Shown in pieces: positions 30,460 to 38,801 of a stretch of DNA of 64,000 bases. Each line of letters opens with the position of its first letter. Position 1 is the first letter of the stretch. The position numbers and the translations under genes are program-made. Origin of the DNA: Novipirellula caenicola (GTDB lineage: Bacteria; Planctomycetota; Planctomycetia; Pirellulales; Pirellulaceae); the NCBI RefSeq assembly GCF_039545035.1, contig NZ_BAABRO010000021.1, positions 34,667-98,666 on the forward strand, in the 5' to 3' direction. The notes below the pieces were generated by a model. The model was not told the DNA's origin, searched no databases, and was given only the letters and a program-made list of their open reading frames with translations.

Positions 30460-30816
30460 GATCAATTTTCCAACAGGAAGGTTCTAAAAAAAGCCACGCG
30501 ATTCCATTCGCGTGGCCGGAGGGTTTCGTTATGGCGCCGCTACAAACGCCGTCTACATCGTTAGATACTCGCGTAAAGACGGATGTCTTACACGGATTGG
30601 ATAAGAAACCGACTCGATGTTAATGGCGCTCGCGGCGCGAACCGTCAGGATGCAGCGAGTAACACGTTCGATTTTGACCGGGCGGCGCACGCCGCTCCGC
30701 TACGAAAATCACCCCGTTGGGGCGAAAGTAGATGGCATTGGCATTGGCATTCCGGCCTACGGCTCACCGTTGCGATTTGCATTTGGATTCAATCAACAAG
30801 CCGTTGGCGACGTTCG
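30460..30816. repeat. Dispersed intergenic repeat between pump and adaptor genes
   Basis: This 357-base gap separates two genes expected to be co-transcribed. Bases 30661-30706, read on the minus strand, match 60613-60655 over blocks GTAGCGGAGCGGCG, CCCGGTCAAAAT and CAACG/GAACG. Bases 30769-30805 (GGCTCACCGTTGCGATTTG, then TCAACAAGCCGT) match the end-of-window tandem repeat. So at least two repeat families are joined here. No coding frame is convincing. Confidence 0.55.
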
Positions 30817-31980
30817 CTAGTTGCGTTGCGCACGTGCCAGTTCGTCATTCCCGGCCGGGGTGTTGATGATCGCCACGTTTTGGCCGGGCAGTAGACGCTC
30901 GTTGCCTTCGACGATCACGCAGTCTCCTTCGTGCAGCTGAGCGGATCGAATCGCCACACGGTCGGGCAGTTCGAACAGAATGTCGATCGGAACTCGCTCC
31001 GCTTGGCTCTCGGCGGCCGCTTTGCTGACTCGGTAAACAAACGGTTGATTGCCGCTACGATTGACTGCGTTTTTATGAACCGTCTCGGTTTGCACTTCGT
31101 TTGTCGTGGCGATCCAGCCGTCGACGGACATGCCGGCGGACAGCAAGCCATCGGGATTGTCCAGCGTGACCACAAAGCTAAGCGTCCGCACGCGAGGATT
31201 CACGTCCGCGACTCGCCGCGTCGACAAGACATTGCTTTCTTGTTGAGTGGCTCGCGCTCGGACGCTGACGGATGCTCCAAACTGGTCCACCGCTTGAACG
31301 AATCGTTCGGGTACCTCTAACCACGCTTCGATCGGCCCCGTCGAGACAATCGTCAGTAACGCGTCGCCTGCTTGCACCCAATCGCCCGGTTCAATTTGCC
31401 GCTGCACGACCGAGGCATCGTAGGGAGCTCGGATTACGGTGTCATCCAATCGCACCTGGATCAAGCGAATCGATTGTTCGATACGATCGATTTTGCTGGT
31501 GGTGGAATCGATGGTCGCCTTGGCGATGTCATAGGCCGCTTGGAACGCGTCGAGTTCTTGTTGCCCGATGGCGTTTTGATGGATCAATTTCTGAGCTCGC
31601 GTCAGATCCGCTTTGGCCTGCGTCAATCGGGCTTTCGCACTGGCCAAGTCCGCGATCGCGATCGCTTTTTCTGCCACCGCTTCGCCATGCTGGGCTTGCA
31701 ATCGCCGCGAGTCGACGCGAGCAACGATGTCGCCTTTGCGAATCAGTTCGCCCTCGCGTGGTTTCAGCTCGAGCAATTGCCCCGACTCGATCGCGGCGAC
31801 GTTCCCACGAGCGACGGGACGCAGCGATCCAGTCACCGCGTGTCGCTGCTGAACCGTCTGACGCTGGACCGATTCGACGCGGACCGGTACCTGCGCCGTT
31901 GCCAGCGAAGCCGAAACGGTGACCGCAACGGCAGAGAAGACCGCGTATCGGTGCGAAATCGCGAAGGTTTTATCGAACAT
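30817..31980 (-). CDS. RND efflux periplasmic adaptor (membrane-fusion protein)
   Basis: About 387 residues from the ATG at 31980, which has GGAG upstream and starts a signal peptide (MFDKTFAISHRYAVFSAVAVTVSASLATAQ). The frame extends to 32157, but that extension is basic and not export-like. Domain order is typical HlyD: first barrel strand, lipoyl half (ESGQLLELKPREGELIRKGD), a coiled-coil hairpin rich in Ala/Lys (SAKARLTQAKADLTRAQKL), second lipoyl half (VIRAPYDASVVQRQIEPGDWVQAGD), then beta-barrel. It should bridge the RND permease encoded downstream to an outer-membrane channel. It is divergent from the ECF sigma factor gene, sharing a 251-base promoter region. Confidence 0.9.
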   Translation of the reverse strand: MFDKTFAISHRYAVFSAVAVTVSASLATAQVPVRVESVQRQTVQQRHAVTGSLRPVARGNVAAIESGQLLELKPREGELIRKGDIVARVDSRRLQAQHGEAVAEKAIAIADLASAKARLTQAKADLTRAQKLIHQNAIGQQELDAFQAAYDIAKATIDSTTSKIDRIEQSIRLIQVRLDDTVIRAPYDASVVQRQIEPGDWVQAGDALLTIVSTGPIEAWLEVPERFVQAVDQFGASVSVRARATQQESNVLSTRRVADVNPRVRTLSFVVTLDNPDGLLSAGMSVDGWIATTNEVQTETVHKNAVNRSGNQPFVYRVSKAAAESQAERVPIDILFELPDRVAIRSAQLHEGDCVIVEGNERLLPGQNVAIINTPAGNDELARAQRN

Positions 31981-32172
31981 GGGTGGCACTCCATCGATGC
32001 ATTGATTCTTAATGACGAAGGAAATACTTTCGTTTTTTCGCCTCCTTACACCGATTCGCAATGTTTTTTTCGCGAGTTTTTGGGCTTTTGTTAAGACCGA
32101 GTGTAAGAGAGACGCTGTCAACGAGTATTCACCGGTGTGATCCGACGCAGTGCCCACGTTCGCGACAACGGC

Positions 32173-32178
32173 TATAAT
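32173..32178 (+). promoter_or_regulatory. Candidate -10 box before the ECF sigma factor gene
   Basis: TATAAT, an exact consensus -10 hexamer, lies 54 bases before the sigma factor start. No good -35 hexamer is visible 16-18 bases further up, so the assignment rests on one box. Confidence 0.35.
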
Positions 32179-32231
32179 CAGGTGGTCGTTTAGAGTGCTA
32201 CGATCGAAAAAAGGCTGCGCAGGATACTAAT

Positions 32232-32834
32232 TTGACCGATTCACCGATCACCCGAGCAACGCTGCTGCTGCGACTGCGTGACGGAGCGGATAACGAAGCT
32301 TGGTCCGAGTTTCTCCGAGACTATGGTCCGATGCTGTATCGTTTCGCTCGCAGCCGTGGATTGCAGGACGCCGATGCGGCTGACATTGTGCAAGATGTTG
32401 TCCGACGGGTTGGGGCTGCGATTTCGCGTTTGGATTACGCGAAAGAAAAGGGCGGTTTTCGCGCCTGGTTGTTCACGATCACTCGGAATCGACTTTATAC
32501 CTATTTTGAAAAACGAAAACGTGTTGGTCCTACGGCCAACGACACCGCACAATACGAGATGCTCTCGCAAACGCCCGACACCGCCAACGAACTGCAGGAA
32601 GCGTGGGAGCGCGAGCACCAACGTCAATTGGCTGCCCAAGCAATGAGGGAAGTCCAACCCGAGGTCGAACCGCAAACTTGGAACGCGTTTCAGTTAACCG
32701 CGGTCGAGGGCAAGAGTGCTGCGGATGCAGCAAAACAACTTGGGATGACCACGGGGGCCGTCTACGTCGCCAAGAGCCGGGTGATCGCCCGATTGAAGAC
32801 GGTTATCGAACGATTGCAGGAACAGGACGAATAA
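32232..32834 (+). CDS. ECF-type RNA polymerase sigma factor
   Basis: A 200-residue sigma-70-family protein. Region 2 is seen at DADAADIVQDVV and FRAWLFTITRNRLYTYF (core binding and -10 recognition); region 4 at the C-terminus, EGKSAADAAKQLGMTTGAVYVAKSRVIARLK, is a helix-turn-helix. The only possible start after the in-frame stop at 32175 is TTG, preceded by AGGA at good spacing; no ATG or GTG lies between. The downstream kinase begins one base after this stop, so translation is probably coupled. Planctomycetes often pair such sigma factors with Ser/Thr kinases. I infer that the kinase or its N-terminal zinc-finger-like segment controls this factor. Confidence 0.92.
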   Translation: MTDSPITRATLLLRLRDGADNEAWSEFLRDYGPMLYRFARSRGLQDADAADIVQDVVRRVGAAISRLDYAKEKGGFRAWLFTITRNRLYTYFEKRKRVGPTANDTAQYEMLSQTPDTANELQEAWEREHQRQLAAQAMREVQPEVEPQTWNAFQLTAVEGKSAADAAKQLGMTTGAVYVAKSRVIARLKTVIERLQEQDE

Positions 32835-32835
32835 A

Positions 32836-35151
32836 ATGCCAGTCGCAACCACTTGCCTGACGCGAGACCAAATTCAATCGCTGATCCGCGGTTCGTTACC
32901 GCCGACCGAACTGCAGCAATGGACCGAACACATCGGCAGCTGTTCGGCTTGCCAAGAAGCGTTGCAGATGGCGGCAACCGGTACCCTCGAAATTGAGTCA
33001 TTGGTTGCCGAGCGGATGACGATGAACCCGTCGAATGACTCGGCGTATTGGCCCGCGATCCGTTCGGTCGCTGACATCAACGCGGCCGCCAACGATGTGA
33101 CCTTACCACCTGATAATTCGACCCCCTTCAACGCCGAAGCGTCCACGTCGGTCGATAGTGGGGGAGTCACGCAAAAACCGAACAAGCCTGAATTGAGCTT
33201 CTTGGAGCCATCGGACGATCCAGCCTACCTTGGTCGCTTGGACCACTTTCAAATCGCGAGAGTGATCGGACGTGGTGGCATGGGAATTGTCCTCGAAGCG
33301 TTCGATACACACTTGCAGCGTCCCGTCGCGATCAAGGTCCTGAACCCCGAATTCGCCAAAAACGATACGGCTCGACAACGCTTCTGTCGCGAAGGACGCG
33401 CAGCAGCGGCGATCTCACACGAGCATGTCGTTTCGATGTACCAGGTCGCCCGCGAAAGCGATGGCAAGATCGCCTACCTCGTGATGCAATTAATTGACGG
33501 CGAAACGCTCGAAAGTCGAATGACGCGACAGTCGCCGCTTGCTGCCGCCGAGGTGGCGCGGATGGGAATGCAGATTGCCGCCGGGTTGTCCGCCGCGCAT
33601 GGTCGTGGCATGGTCCATCGCGACATCAAGCCAGCCAACGTGTTGATCGAAAAGGAATCCGATCGGATCAAGTTGACCGACTTTGGATTGGCGCGGGCCG
33701 CCGATGATGTCAAGTTGACCAAGACCGGGATGGTCACCGGCACGCCATTGTACATGTCACCCGAGCAAGCGATGGGATCGGATGCCGACGAGAAGTCGGA
33801 TTTGTTTTCGTTTGGCGTCGTGCTGTACGAAATGGCGACAGGCAAGTCACCGTTTCAGGCCCCTTCGATCGTCGGGGTGATGAAGAAGGTGATGGATGAG
33901 GATCCAGAACCGCCGCACCGAGTAAACTCTTCGATTCCAAGAAAATTGTCCGACGTGATCATGGCATTGTTGGAAAAGAAACCCGATGATCGCCCGGAAT
34001 CAATCCACAGCGTTGCCACGGTGTTGGCGGGAATCGTCACCGAGTTCGGTCCGATTTCGCCGCTGCAAGTCCCCGCGATCAAAGCCAACGATGCCAAACG
34101 GCTATCCGGCAAACACCGCGCCATCGCTCGCCGGGTTTCTTATATCGCTGTCGCCATCGCGGCGATTGGATTGATTACGCTAGGCGCCGTGCTGGGCGGA
34201 TGGATCTTTACCAAAGCTCCTGTGACCGCGACCAGTGCTCCGTCGACCGATGATGCCCGCTTTCCGTCGGTTTTACTGAGCGGAAATCCAGGCACGGTTT
34301 GGTCGGTTGATTTTGTTCCTGGCAAAGAACAGGTGGCGGCCGCGATCGAAGACGGTTCGGTGCGAATCTGGGATATCGAAACTCAGCAGGTCATTAAAAG
34401 CTTCAATGCGCATCGCGGTTTGGTTTGGATGATCCAGTACCATCCGACGCGACCGATCGTTGCCACCAGCGGCGATGATGGTTTTGTCAAACTGTGGGAT
34501 GCCAATAATTATCAATTGATCCGCGAGTGGAAGGCTCCTAACGCGGTGCGCGGGATCGCGTTTTCGCCTGATGGATCGCGAATCGTCGCGGGTGATCGCG
34601 AAGGCACGATCCATTTGTATGACATCGACTCGGGAGAACAAGTCGGTTCGAAAACACAGTCGGGCGCGATTTTCGGTGTCGATTATTCAAGTGATGGCAA
34701 GTGGATCGCCACGGTCGGAACCGACAAAATCGTGCGTGTGTGGGATGCGGAATCGCTCGAGGAGCGTCAATCCTTCACCGGGCACAAGGGCCCGATCTAT
34801 AACGTTGCGTTTATTCCCGACGGATCGTTGTTGGCCAGCGTGGGATGGGGCAAAGTCATTCATCTGTGGAATGTTGACACAGGCCAGGAAGTTTCCAAGT
34901 TGACGGGAAGCGAGAGTGACATCTGGGGAGTCACGTTCTGCAACTACGGTTCGCACCTTATCACGTCCGGTCAGGACGGCATCACCCGAATCTGGGATAT
35001 CTCCGATGGCCACGAAGTGGCGAAACTTGGCGGCCACGAATCGTCGGTCCACAATGTCTCGCTCGACTCGGTCAATCACCGCATCGCCAGCAGTGGTCGA
35101 GACGGCAACATCCGCATTTGGGACCTGTCGGTCCTCGGCGAATCGAAATAG
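32836..35151 (+). CDS. Transmembrane Ser/Thr protein kinase with WD40 repeats
   Basis: A 771-residue protein. Near residue 32 the block HIGSCSACQEAL (HxxxCxxC) resembles the zinc-binding anti-sigma fold. The kinase domain spans about 135-415: glycine loop GRGGMGIV, ATP-binding Lys167 (VAIKVL), catalytic HRDIKPAN with Asp263, DFG Asp282, and TPLYMSPEQA in the activation segment, so it is a complete active kinase of the bacterial Hanks type. One membrane helix follows (YIAVAIAAIGLITLGAVLGGW, about 436-458). From about 479 to the end are seven WD40-type repeats with VRIWD, VKLWD, IRIWD endings, forming an outside beta-propeller. It is coupled to the ECF sigma gene. A signal sensed outside could change kinase activity and so release or phosphorylate the sigma factor; this is inference. 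Confidence 0.93.
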   Translation: MPVATTCLTRDQIQSLIRGSLPPTELQQWTEHIGSCSACQEALQMAATGTLEIESLVAERMTMNPSNDSAYWPAIRSVADINAAANDVTLPPDNSTPFNAEASTSVDSGGVTQKPNKPELSFLEPSDDPAYLGRLDHFQIARVIGRGGMGIVLEAFDTHLQRPVAIKVLNPEFAKNDTARQRFCREGRAAAAISHEHVVSMYQVARESDGKIAYLVMQLIDGETLESRMTRQSPLAAAEVARMGMQIAAGLSAAHGRGMVHRDIKPANVLIEKESDRIKLTDFGLARAADDVKLTKTGMVTGTPLYMSPEQAMGSDADEKSDLFSFGVVLYEMATGKSPFQAPSIVGVMKKVMDEDPEPPHRVNSSIPRKLSDVIMALLEKKPDDRPESIHSVATVLAGIVTEFGPISPLQVPAIKANDAKRLSGKHRAIARRVSYIAVAIAAIGLITLGAVLGGWIFTKAPVTATSAPSTDDARFPSVLLSGNPGTVWSVDFVPGKEQVAAAIEDGSVRIWDIETQQVIKSFNAHRGLVWMIQYHPTRPIVATSGDDGFVKLWDANNYQLIREWKAPNAVRGIAFSPDGSRIVAGDREGTIHLYDIDSGEQVGSKTQSGAIFGVDYSSDGKWIATVGTDKIVRVWDAESLEERQSFTGHKGPIYNVAFIPDGSLLASVGWGKVIHLWNVDTGQEVSKLTGSESDIWGVTFCNYGSHLITSGQDGITRIWDISDGHEVAKLGGHESSVHNVSLDSVNHRIASSGRDGNIRIWDLSVLGESK

Positions 35152-35220
35152 ACGTGCGTCTAAAGAGGGCCCTGTCAAACATTTTGTAGCGAAACACGTC
35201 AGCGGCTTGTTGCTTTAGTC

Positions 35221-35280
35221 GTACGATGGACTTCCTAGTCCGTCGAATACACCATTGACGGACTAGGAAGTCCATCATAC
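35221..35280. repeat. 24-bp inverted repeat (REP-like palindrome)
   Basis: Two 24-base arms, 35221-35244 and 35257-35280, are reverse complements except at one position and flank a 12-base loop. Each arm contains its own small palindrome, GGACT-TCCT-AGTCC, so alternative cruciform shapes are possible. It lies 70 bases after the kinase gene. The preceding CAGCGGCTTGTTG resembles other intergenic repeats in the window. It may stop transcription or protect the transcript end. Confidence 0.8.
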
Positions 35281-35376
35281 ACCCCTTGCCGCAGGAAACT
35301 TCACTAAATCAACAGCCCGTCAAGAGTTTCGGCGAGCAAACGTCAATGCAGCGAATGCCGTTGACGGATGTTCATT

Positions 35377-36138
35377 TTATTGAAATGCAGTCTTGATACC
35401 GCCGAACGCGGCAAAGCACGAATTTTTATGAAGCAGTTCGACTTTGGAAAACCCAACTTGGCGAAGCAGGTCTAGCTGGAAGGTGACCGGCCGAGGCGAA
35501 TCTTCTTTTTCGATATACGCAAACACCTTTTCGCGGTACGAATCGCCGCCAAGTTCACGCAGATACTCGCCGTAGCGTCGCCACATCAATTCGTGAACCG
35601 CGGCGGTTTCGTGGGTGACCAAGTCAGTGATCCAAACACTGCCGCCGGGAGCGAGTAAGCGATGTATTTTTTCAAAAGCCGCTAACCAATCCGCATCATC
35701 GCGTAGATGGTGCAGCACTGCGGCCGCCAGGATCACATCGAATGTTTGTTCGGGAAGATCGGCGTCACGAAAATCGGCTTGCCACACCTGGATTTTGTCA
35801 GCTCCCGCTTCGCGGACCCGCAGTTCGGCGCGCGTCAGCATCGGTTGGCTTAGGTCGAGTAAGTCGACATCGAAATTGCGTCCGAACTCTTGCCGCAATT
35901 TGATCGTGTTGTTTCCTGCCCCGCAGCCGATATCCAGAACACGCCGGATGTTGGGCGTCGCCGCGATCGCGGCCTGTGTGATCAACTCCATCGCCAGTGG
36001 AGCGTCGATGGTCGCTGATTGCCCGGTTTCCAAAACGCTGAAACGCTGTACGTCGCCATCGAACCGCATGCGAATCTCATCGATCGTCGATTTTGTCGCC
36101 CAGGGTTCACTTGTCGACGGGGGAGACTTCTTATTCAT
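35377..36138 (-). CDS. Class I SAM-dependent methyltransferase
   Basis: About 253 residues from the ATG at 36138, which has AAGGA upstream; a longer frame to 36201 is open but lacks such a site. Motif I is VLDIGCGAGNN (67-77), the SAM-binding glycine loop; an acidic LLDLSQPML follows as motif II, then QADFRD and FDVILAAAVLHHL as motif IV and LLAPGGSVWITD as motif VI. The layout is that of UbiE/ubiquinone-type small-molecule methyltransferases. The substrate is not predictable. It is cytoplasmic and stands alone, with repeats on its downstream side. Confidence 0.87.
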   Translation of the reverse strand: MNKKSPPSTSEPWATKSTIDEIRMRFDGDVQRFSVLETGQSATIDAPLAMELITQAAIAATPNIRRVLDIGCGAGNNTIKLRQEFGRNFDVDLLDLSQPMLTRAELRVREAGADKIQVWQADFRDADLPEQTFDVILAAAVLHHLRDDADWLAAFEKIHRLLAPGGSVWITDLVTHETAAVHELMWRRYGEYLRELGGDSYREKVFAYIEKEDSPRPVTFQLDLLRQVGFSKVELLHKNSCFAAFGGIKTAFQ

Positions 36139-36434
36139 TCGGTCAATCCTTGTGCGAAGAATGGTTTGGCGAGTTTGGGATGCGGATTCTACGACGTGCA
36201 ATGCATGACCGCCATGTGAGCGGATTAGCGCACCTGACCAACAATCGATTCACTCAAAACTCATTGATTTTCAGCCGCTTTCGCGATCCTTTGCCGTCTG
36301 ACGTTGGAAACCGGTTAAATTGAAGGGAGATGTGAGCAGACAATCGGAATGCATTGGTTGATTAGCATCGGCCCCGTTTGGTTCGCTCGCCAATTCTTTT
36401 CCAAAGACCTTTCTCGACTCAAGGGGTAACGACG

Positions 36435-36737
36435 ATGGCCACTCACACTCTCGGTGAATTGGTACAGGAGGTCGAGTACACCAACACTAAACAACACACC
36501 GCATTCATGACGGGACAAATCCGTTGTAAAGAGAGCGGTGCAGGCGAAATCGTTGCGGTGCTATTCGACATGAATGGCGAGCGAAAATCGGAACTCGCCG
36601 CCGGTGCGCATCAGCACGGTGACACTCGGGTAGCGTGCAACACGCTGACGATGCCCGTGCCGCCACGTTGGACCGTCAAAGGCTATCGCATCGAAACGCA
36701 GTCCGCGATCCAAACACAATGGGCTGAGATCGATTGA
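36435..36737 (+). CDS. Small cytoplasmic protein of unknown function
   Basis: A 100-residue protein starting at the ATG with AAGGGG about 9 bases upstream. It has no signal peptide and no membrane segment. The sequence is mixed alpha/beta with one Cys in IRCKESG and another in RVACNTL, plus a conserved-looking end, RWTVKGYRIETQSAIQTQWAEID. I do not recognise the family. It lies alone, convergent with the pectate lyase gene. Confidence 0.7.
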   Translation: MATHTLGELVQEVEYTNTKQHTAFMTGQIRCKESGAGEIVAVLFDMNGERKSELAAGAHQHGDTRVACNTLTMPVPPRWTVKGYRIETQSAIQTQWAEID

Positions 36738-36755
36738 TAATGCAGCCCAAATCGA

Positions 36756-36777
36756 TCGCGGACGCTCGCGTCCGCGA
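36756..36777. terminator. Bidirectional hairpin between convergent genes
   Basis: TCGCGGACG and CGTCCGCGA form a perfect 9-bp stem with a CTCG tetraloop. A second small stem, CCGAGAAA with TTTCTCGG, lies at 36794-36815 over the end of the pectate lyase gene. Position between two convergent stop codons favours termination. T-runs are short. Confidence 0.55.
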
Positions 36778-36801
36778 AACCGAATGATTACGTCCGAGAA
36801 A

Positions 36802-38307
36802 CTAGTTTTTCTCGGCCGCGATAAAGGTCGCGAGCGTCCTGAGGTTGCCGATAAAGGTCTTGCTTGAAATGATCCGCGAGACGTCGGCGTCGGGATAAGT
36901 TTTCAGCTGGCCTCGTTCGACCCAGGCGCCGCGTGAATCTAGCGTCGCGACCGCTCGCGCCGCTTGTTCGGTCAACGATTTCGATTGCTTCGCTGGCTTG
37001 GGATCGCTTTGTACCCACAGCCGATCCTTGGGCAATGCGGACACCTTTTCCAATTCATTGCGGATCCGCGACAGCGATGAACCGACGACAAAACTATAGT
37101 GAGCCGGGACATCGGCATCAGAGTACGACAATTCGTATTTTCGATTCATGTACAAAGGACGATTGGTGTGTAGTTCATAGAATCGTGCCAATCGCCCGTC
37201 ATTGCGTAAACATGACTCGTAATAGGGAAGCGCCGTTTGTACGGCGTGTAAATAACGCGGGTCTGCCGAGCGGCGGTACAACACCAACAGCGTTCGCATC
37301 ACCTGCTGAGACTCTGCACCGCTGATTGCGGGCGGTTCAAATTTGCGTGCCCATGCGGGCTGCATTTGTTCGTTGTATTGTTGCGCCCAACCGGGTTGGG
37401 GCGACGGCATCTGTGCGAGTACCAAAAAGTCACCTCCACGCATCGCCGAGTCCAAGTAGCGAGCGTCCTGGTAGTGATCAAAGGCGTCCAGCATCGTGGC
37501 GATCAAATCCGCGATCGTGCCGTCGTTCAGCGTGTAGTAGTGGTCGTATTTTTGTTTCGGGTGTGTCTTTGACCAAGTCGTTGGATAAGACGCCGCCAGA
37601 CGTGCGTTGGATGCCGGTGTCGAGGTTCCATCGTAACGTTGCGGCCAAGCACCGTTTGAATATTGGCTCTTCAGCACGCCGTCCAGTGCGACCATGACGG
37701 CCTCGTGCAGTTCCGCGTCGCTTTGTTTGGTGGCAACGTCCAATCGCATCAAAAAGCGAATCACCGACTGAGTCTTGTCGTCATCGAAGGTCGTCGTGTT
37801 GTGCCGTTTGCCTACGTCGACCGAATCGACTCGATAGGCGTACTGCTTTCGGTCTTGGTCGGCGAACTCGATTTTTTCGCCCCAACCGCCTGAAACAAGT
37901 TGGCCTCGCAGCAGTGCCGCAGCGGTTTGGCGGGCTGCGTCCAACAGCATCGGATCGGAGGTCAATTGATAGGCTTCGAGATAAGCTTGCCCAACACTTG
38001 GTGTCGCCGGCGGCTCGATCCACGCAGTCGTTTGCCCCACCTTCTCTTCGCCTTCACGGAGCGACAAATCTTCGCTGATGCGGAAGACATAGCCGCCATG
38101 TGACGATGCCTGCGTGCGAAAGAATTCAACACTGCGATGCAGTGCGTCGATGGCATCGTCACGTGAAATCGGCTCGGCCGCATGTCCGCCGCCGGGGGAA
38201 GCGGCCCCCGTCATCGTCAGCATGACGCAAATGATCCAAGTGCGAACGAGAACGGGCGTGGGACTAACCGGTTGGCAGGTGCCGAGTTCCGAAATGCAGG
38301 CCTTCAT
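36802..38307 (-). CDS. Secreted pectate lyase, PL10-like
   Basis: A 501-residue protein with a signal peptide (WIICVMLTMTGAA, cleavage near GHAA). It matches the PL10 pectate lyase family (alpha/alpha barrel) by several blocks in order: GGYVFRIS, PATPSVGQAYLEAYQLT, GGWGEKIEF, TTTFDDDKTQSVIRFLMRLD, NGAWPQRYDG, YYTLNDGTIADLIATML, WAQQYNEQMQPAWARKFEPPAIS. The acidic cluster FDDDKTQ and the Arg in WARKFEPP lie where the family's catalytic acids and arginine are expected. It should cleave de-esterified polygalacturonate by beta-elimination in the periplasm or outside. It stands alone, without visible pectin-uptake genes beside it, although a sugar-acid operon lies 9 kb away. Confidence 0.85.
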   Translation of the reverse strand: MKACISELGTCQPVSPTPVLVRTWIICVMLTMTGAASPGGGHAAEPISRDDAIDALHRSVEFFRTQASSHGGYVFRISEDLSLREGEEKVGQTTAWIEPPATPSVGQAYLEAYQLTSDPMLLDAARQTAAALLRGQLVSGGWGEKIEFADQDRKQYAYRVDSVDVGKRHNTTTFDDDKTQSVIRFLMRLDVATKQSDAELHEAVMVALDGVLKSQYSNGAWPQRYDGTSTPASNARLAASYPTTWSKTHPKQKYDHYYTLNDGTIADLIATMLDAFDHYQDARYLDSAMRGGDFLVLAQMPSPQPGWAQQYNEQMQPAWARKFEPPAISGAESQQVMRTLLVLYRRSADPRYLHAVQTALPYYESCLRNDGRLARFYELHTNRPLYMNRKYELSYSDADVPAHYSFVVGSSLSRIRNELEKVSALPKDRLWVQSDPKPAKQSKSLTEQAARAVATLDSRGAWVERGQLKTYPDADVSRIISSKTFIGNLRTLATFIAAEKN

Positions 38308-38801
38308 GAATCAGGTTCCAATCGGGACGTCGAAGCGAGGGGGGACGTGAGGGGGGGACGCACCCGATTGTAGTGCACCGGCCCCATCCCTGCGGAGGCC
38401 CGATCCGCGTCTGAGCCTGCTCCAGTTACGGGGCCTGGTCTGTCGTGCCGTTACCACCGGACGTTTGATCCGGCGCGGGTATCAAAGTCGAGCAAAAATC
38501 GAAGCTACAAAGCTGCACAAAATACGGAAACGAGTTAGAATGCGTCCTACTCAAGCCTCTGCTGGGTCTGCCCTCATCAGTCGTGGATGGAGCGGATGCC
38601 CCCCTTCGTAAACGGCCGCGAGTCGGTAAAGATAGCGTGTTTGTCGCTTTTCGCTGCCATTTCGGGCTGCATGGCGACTCGAATCGCCACCCAACGCGTG
38701 GCTTTCGTCCCCTCCTTGAAAACTCCCCTCCCCGAATAACCTCTCAGAACCCACTTATGATTTGTTCCACGTCTCGTAGCCTCTCGCCGCAGAAATGTCT
38801 T
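38308..38801. other. Divergent promoter region
   Basis: About 490 bases separate the pectate lyase gene from the haem-binding dehydrogenase gene, which read apart. The frame of the latter is open back to 38583 and may start at 38757, but no export-like start is seen before 38802. An AT-rich patch at about 38500-38540 with TTAGAAT is a possible promoter. No repeat is evident. Confidence 0.35.

Noticed and set aside
31981..32157. N-terminal extension of the membrane-fusion protein
   Set aside because: It is Arg/Lys-rich, not export-like, and covers the promoter region; the ATG at 31980 has a ribosome site and signal peptide.
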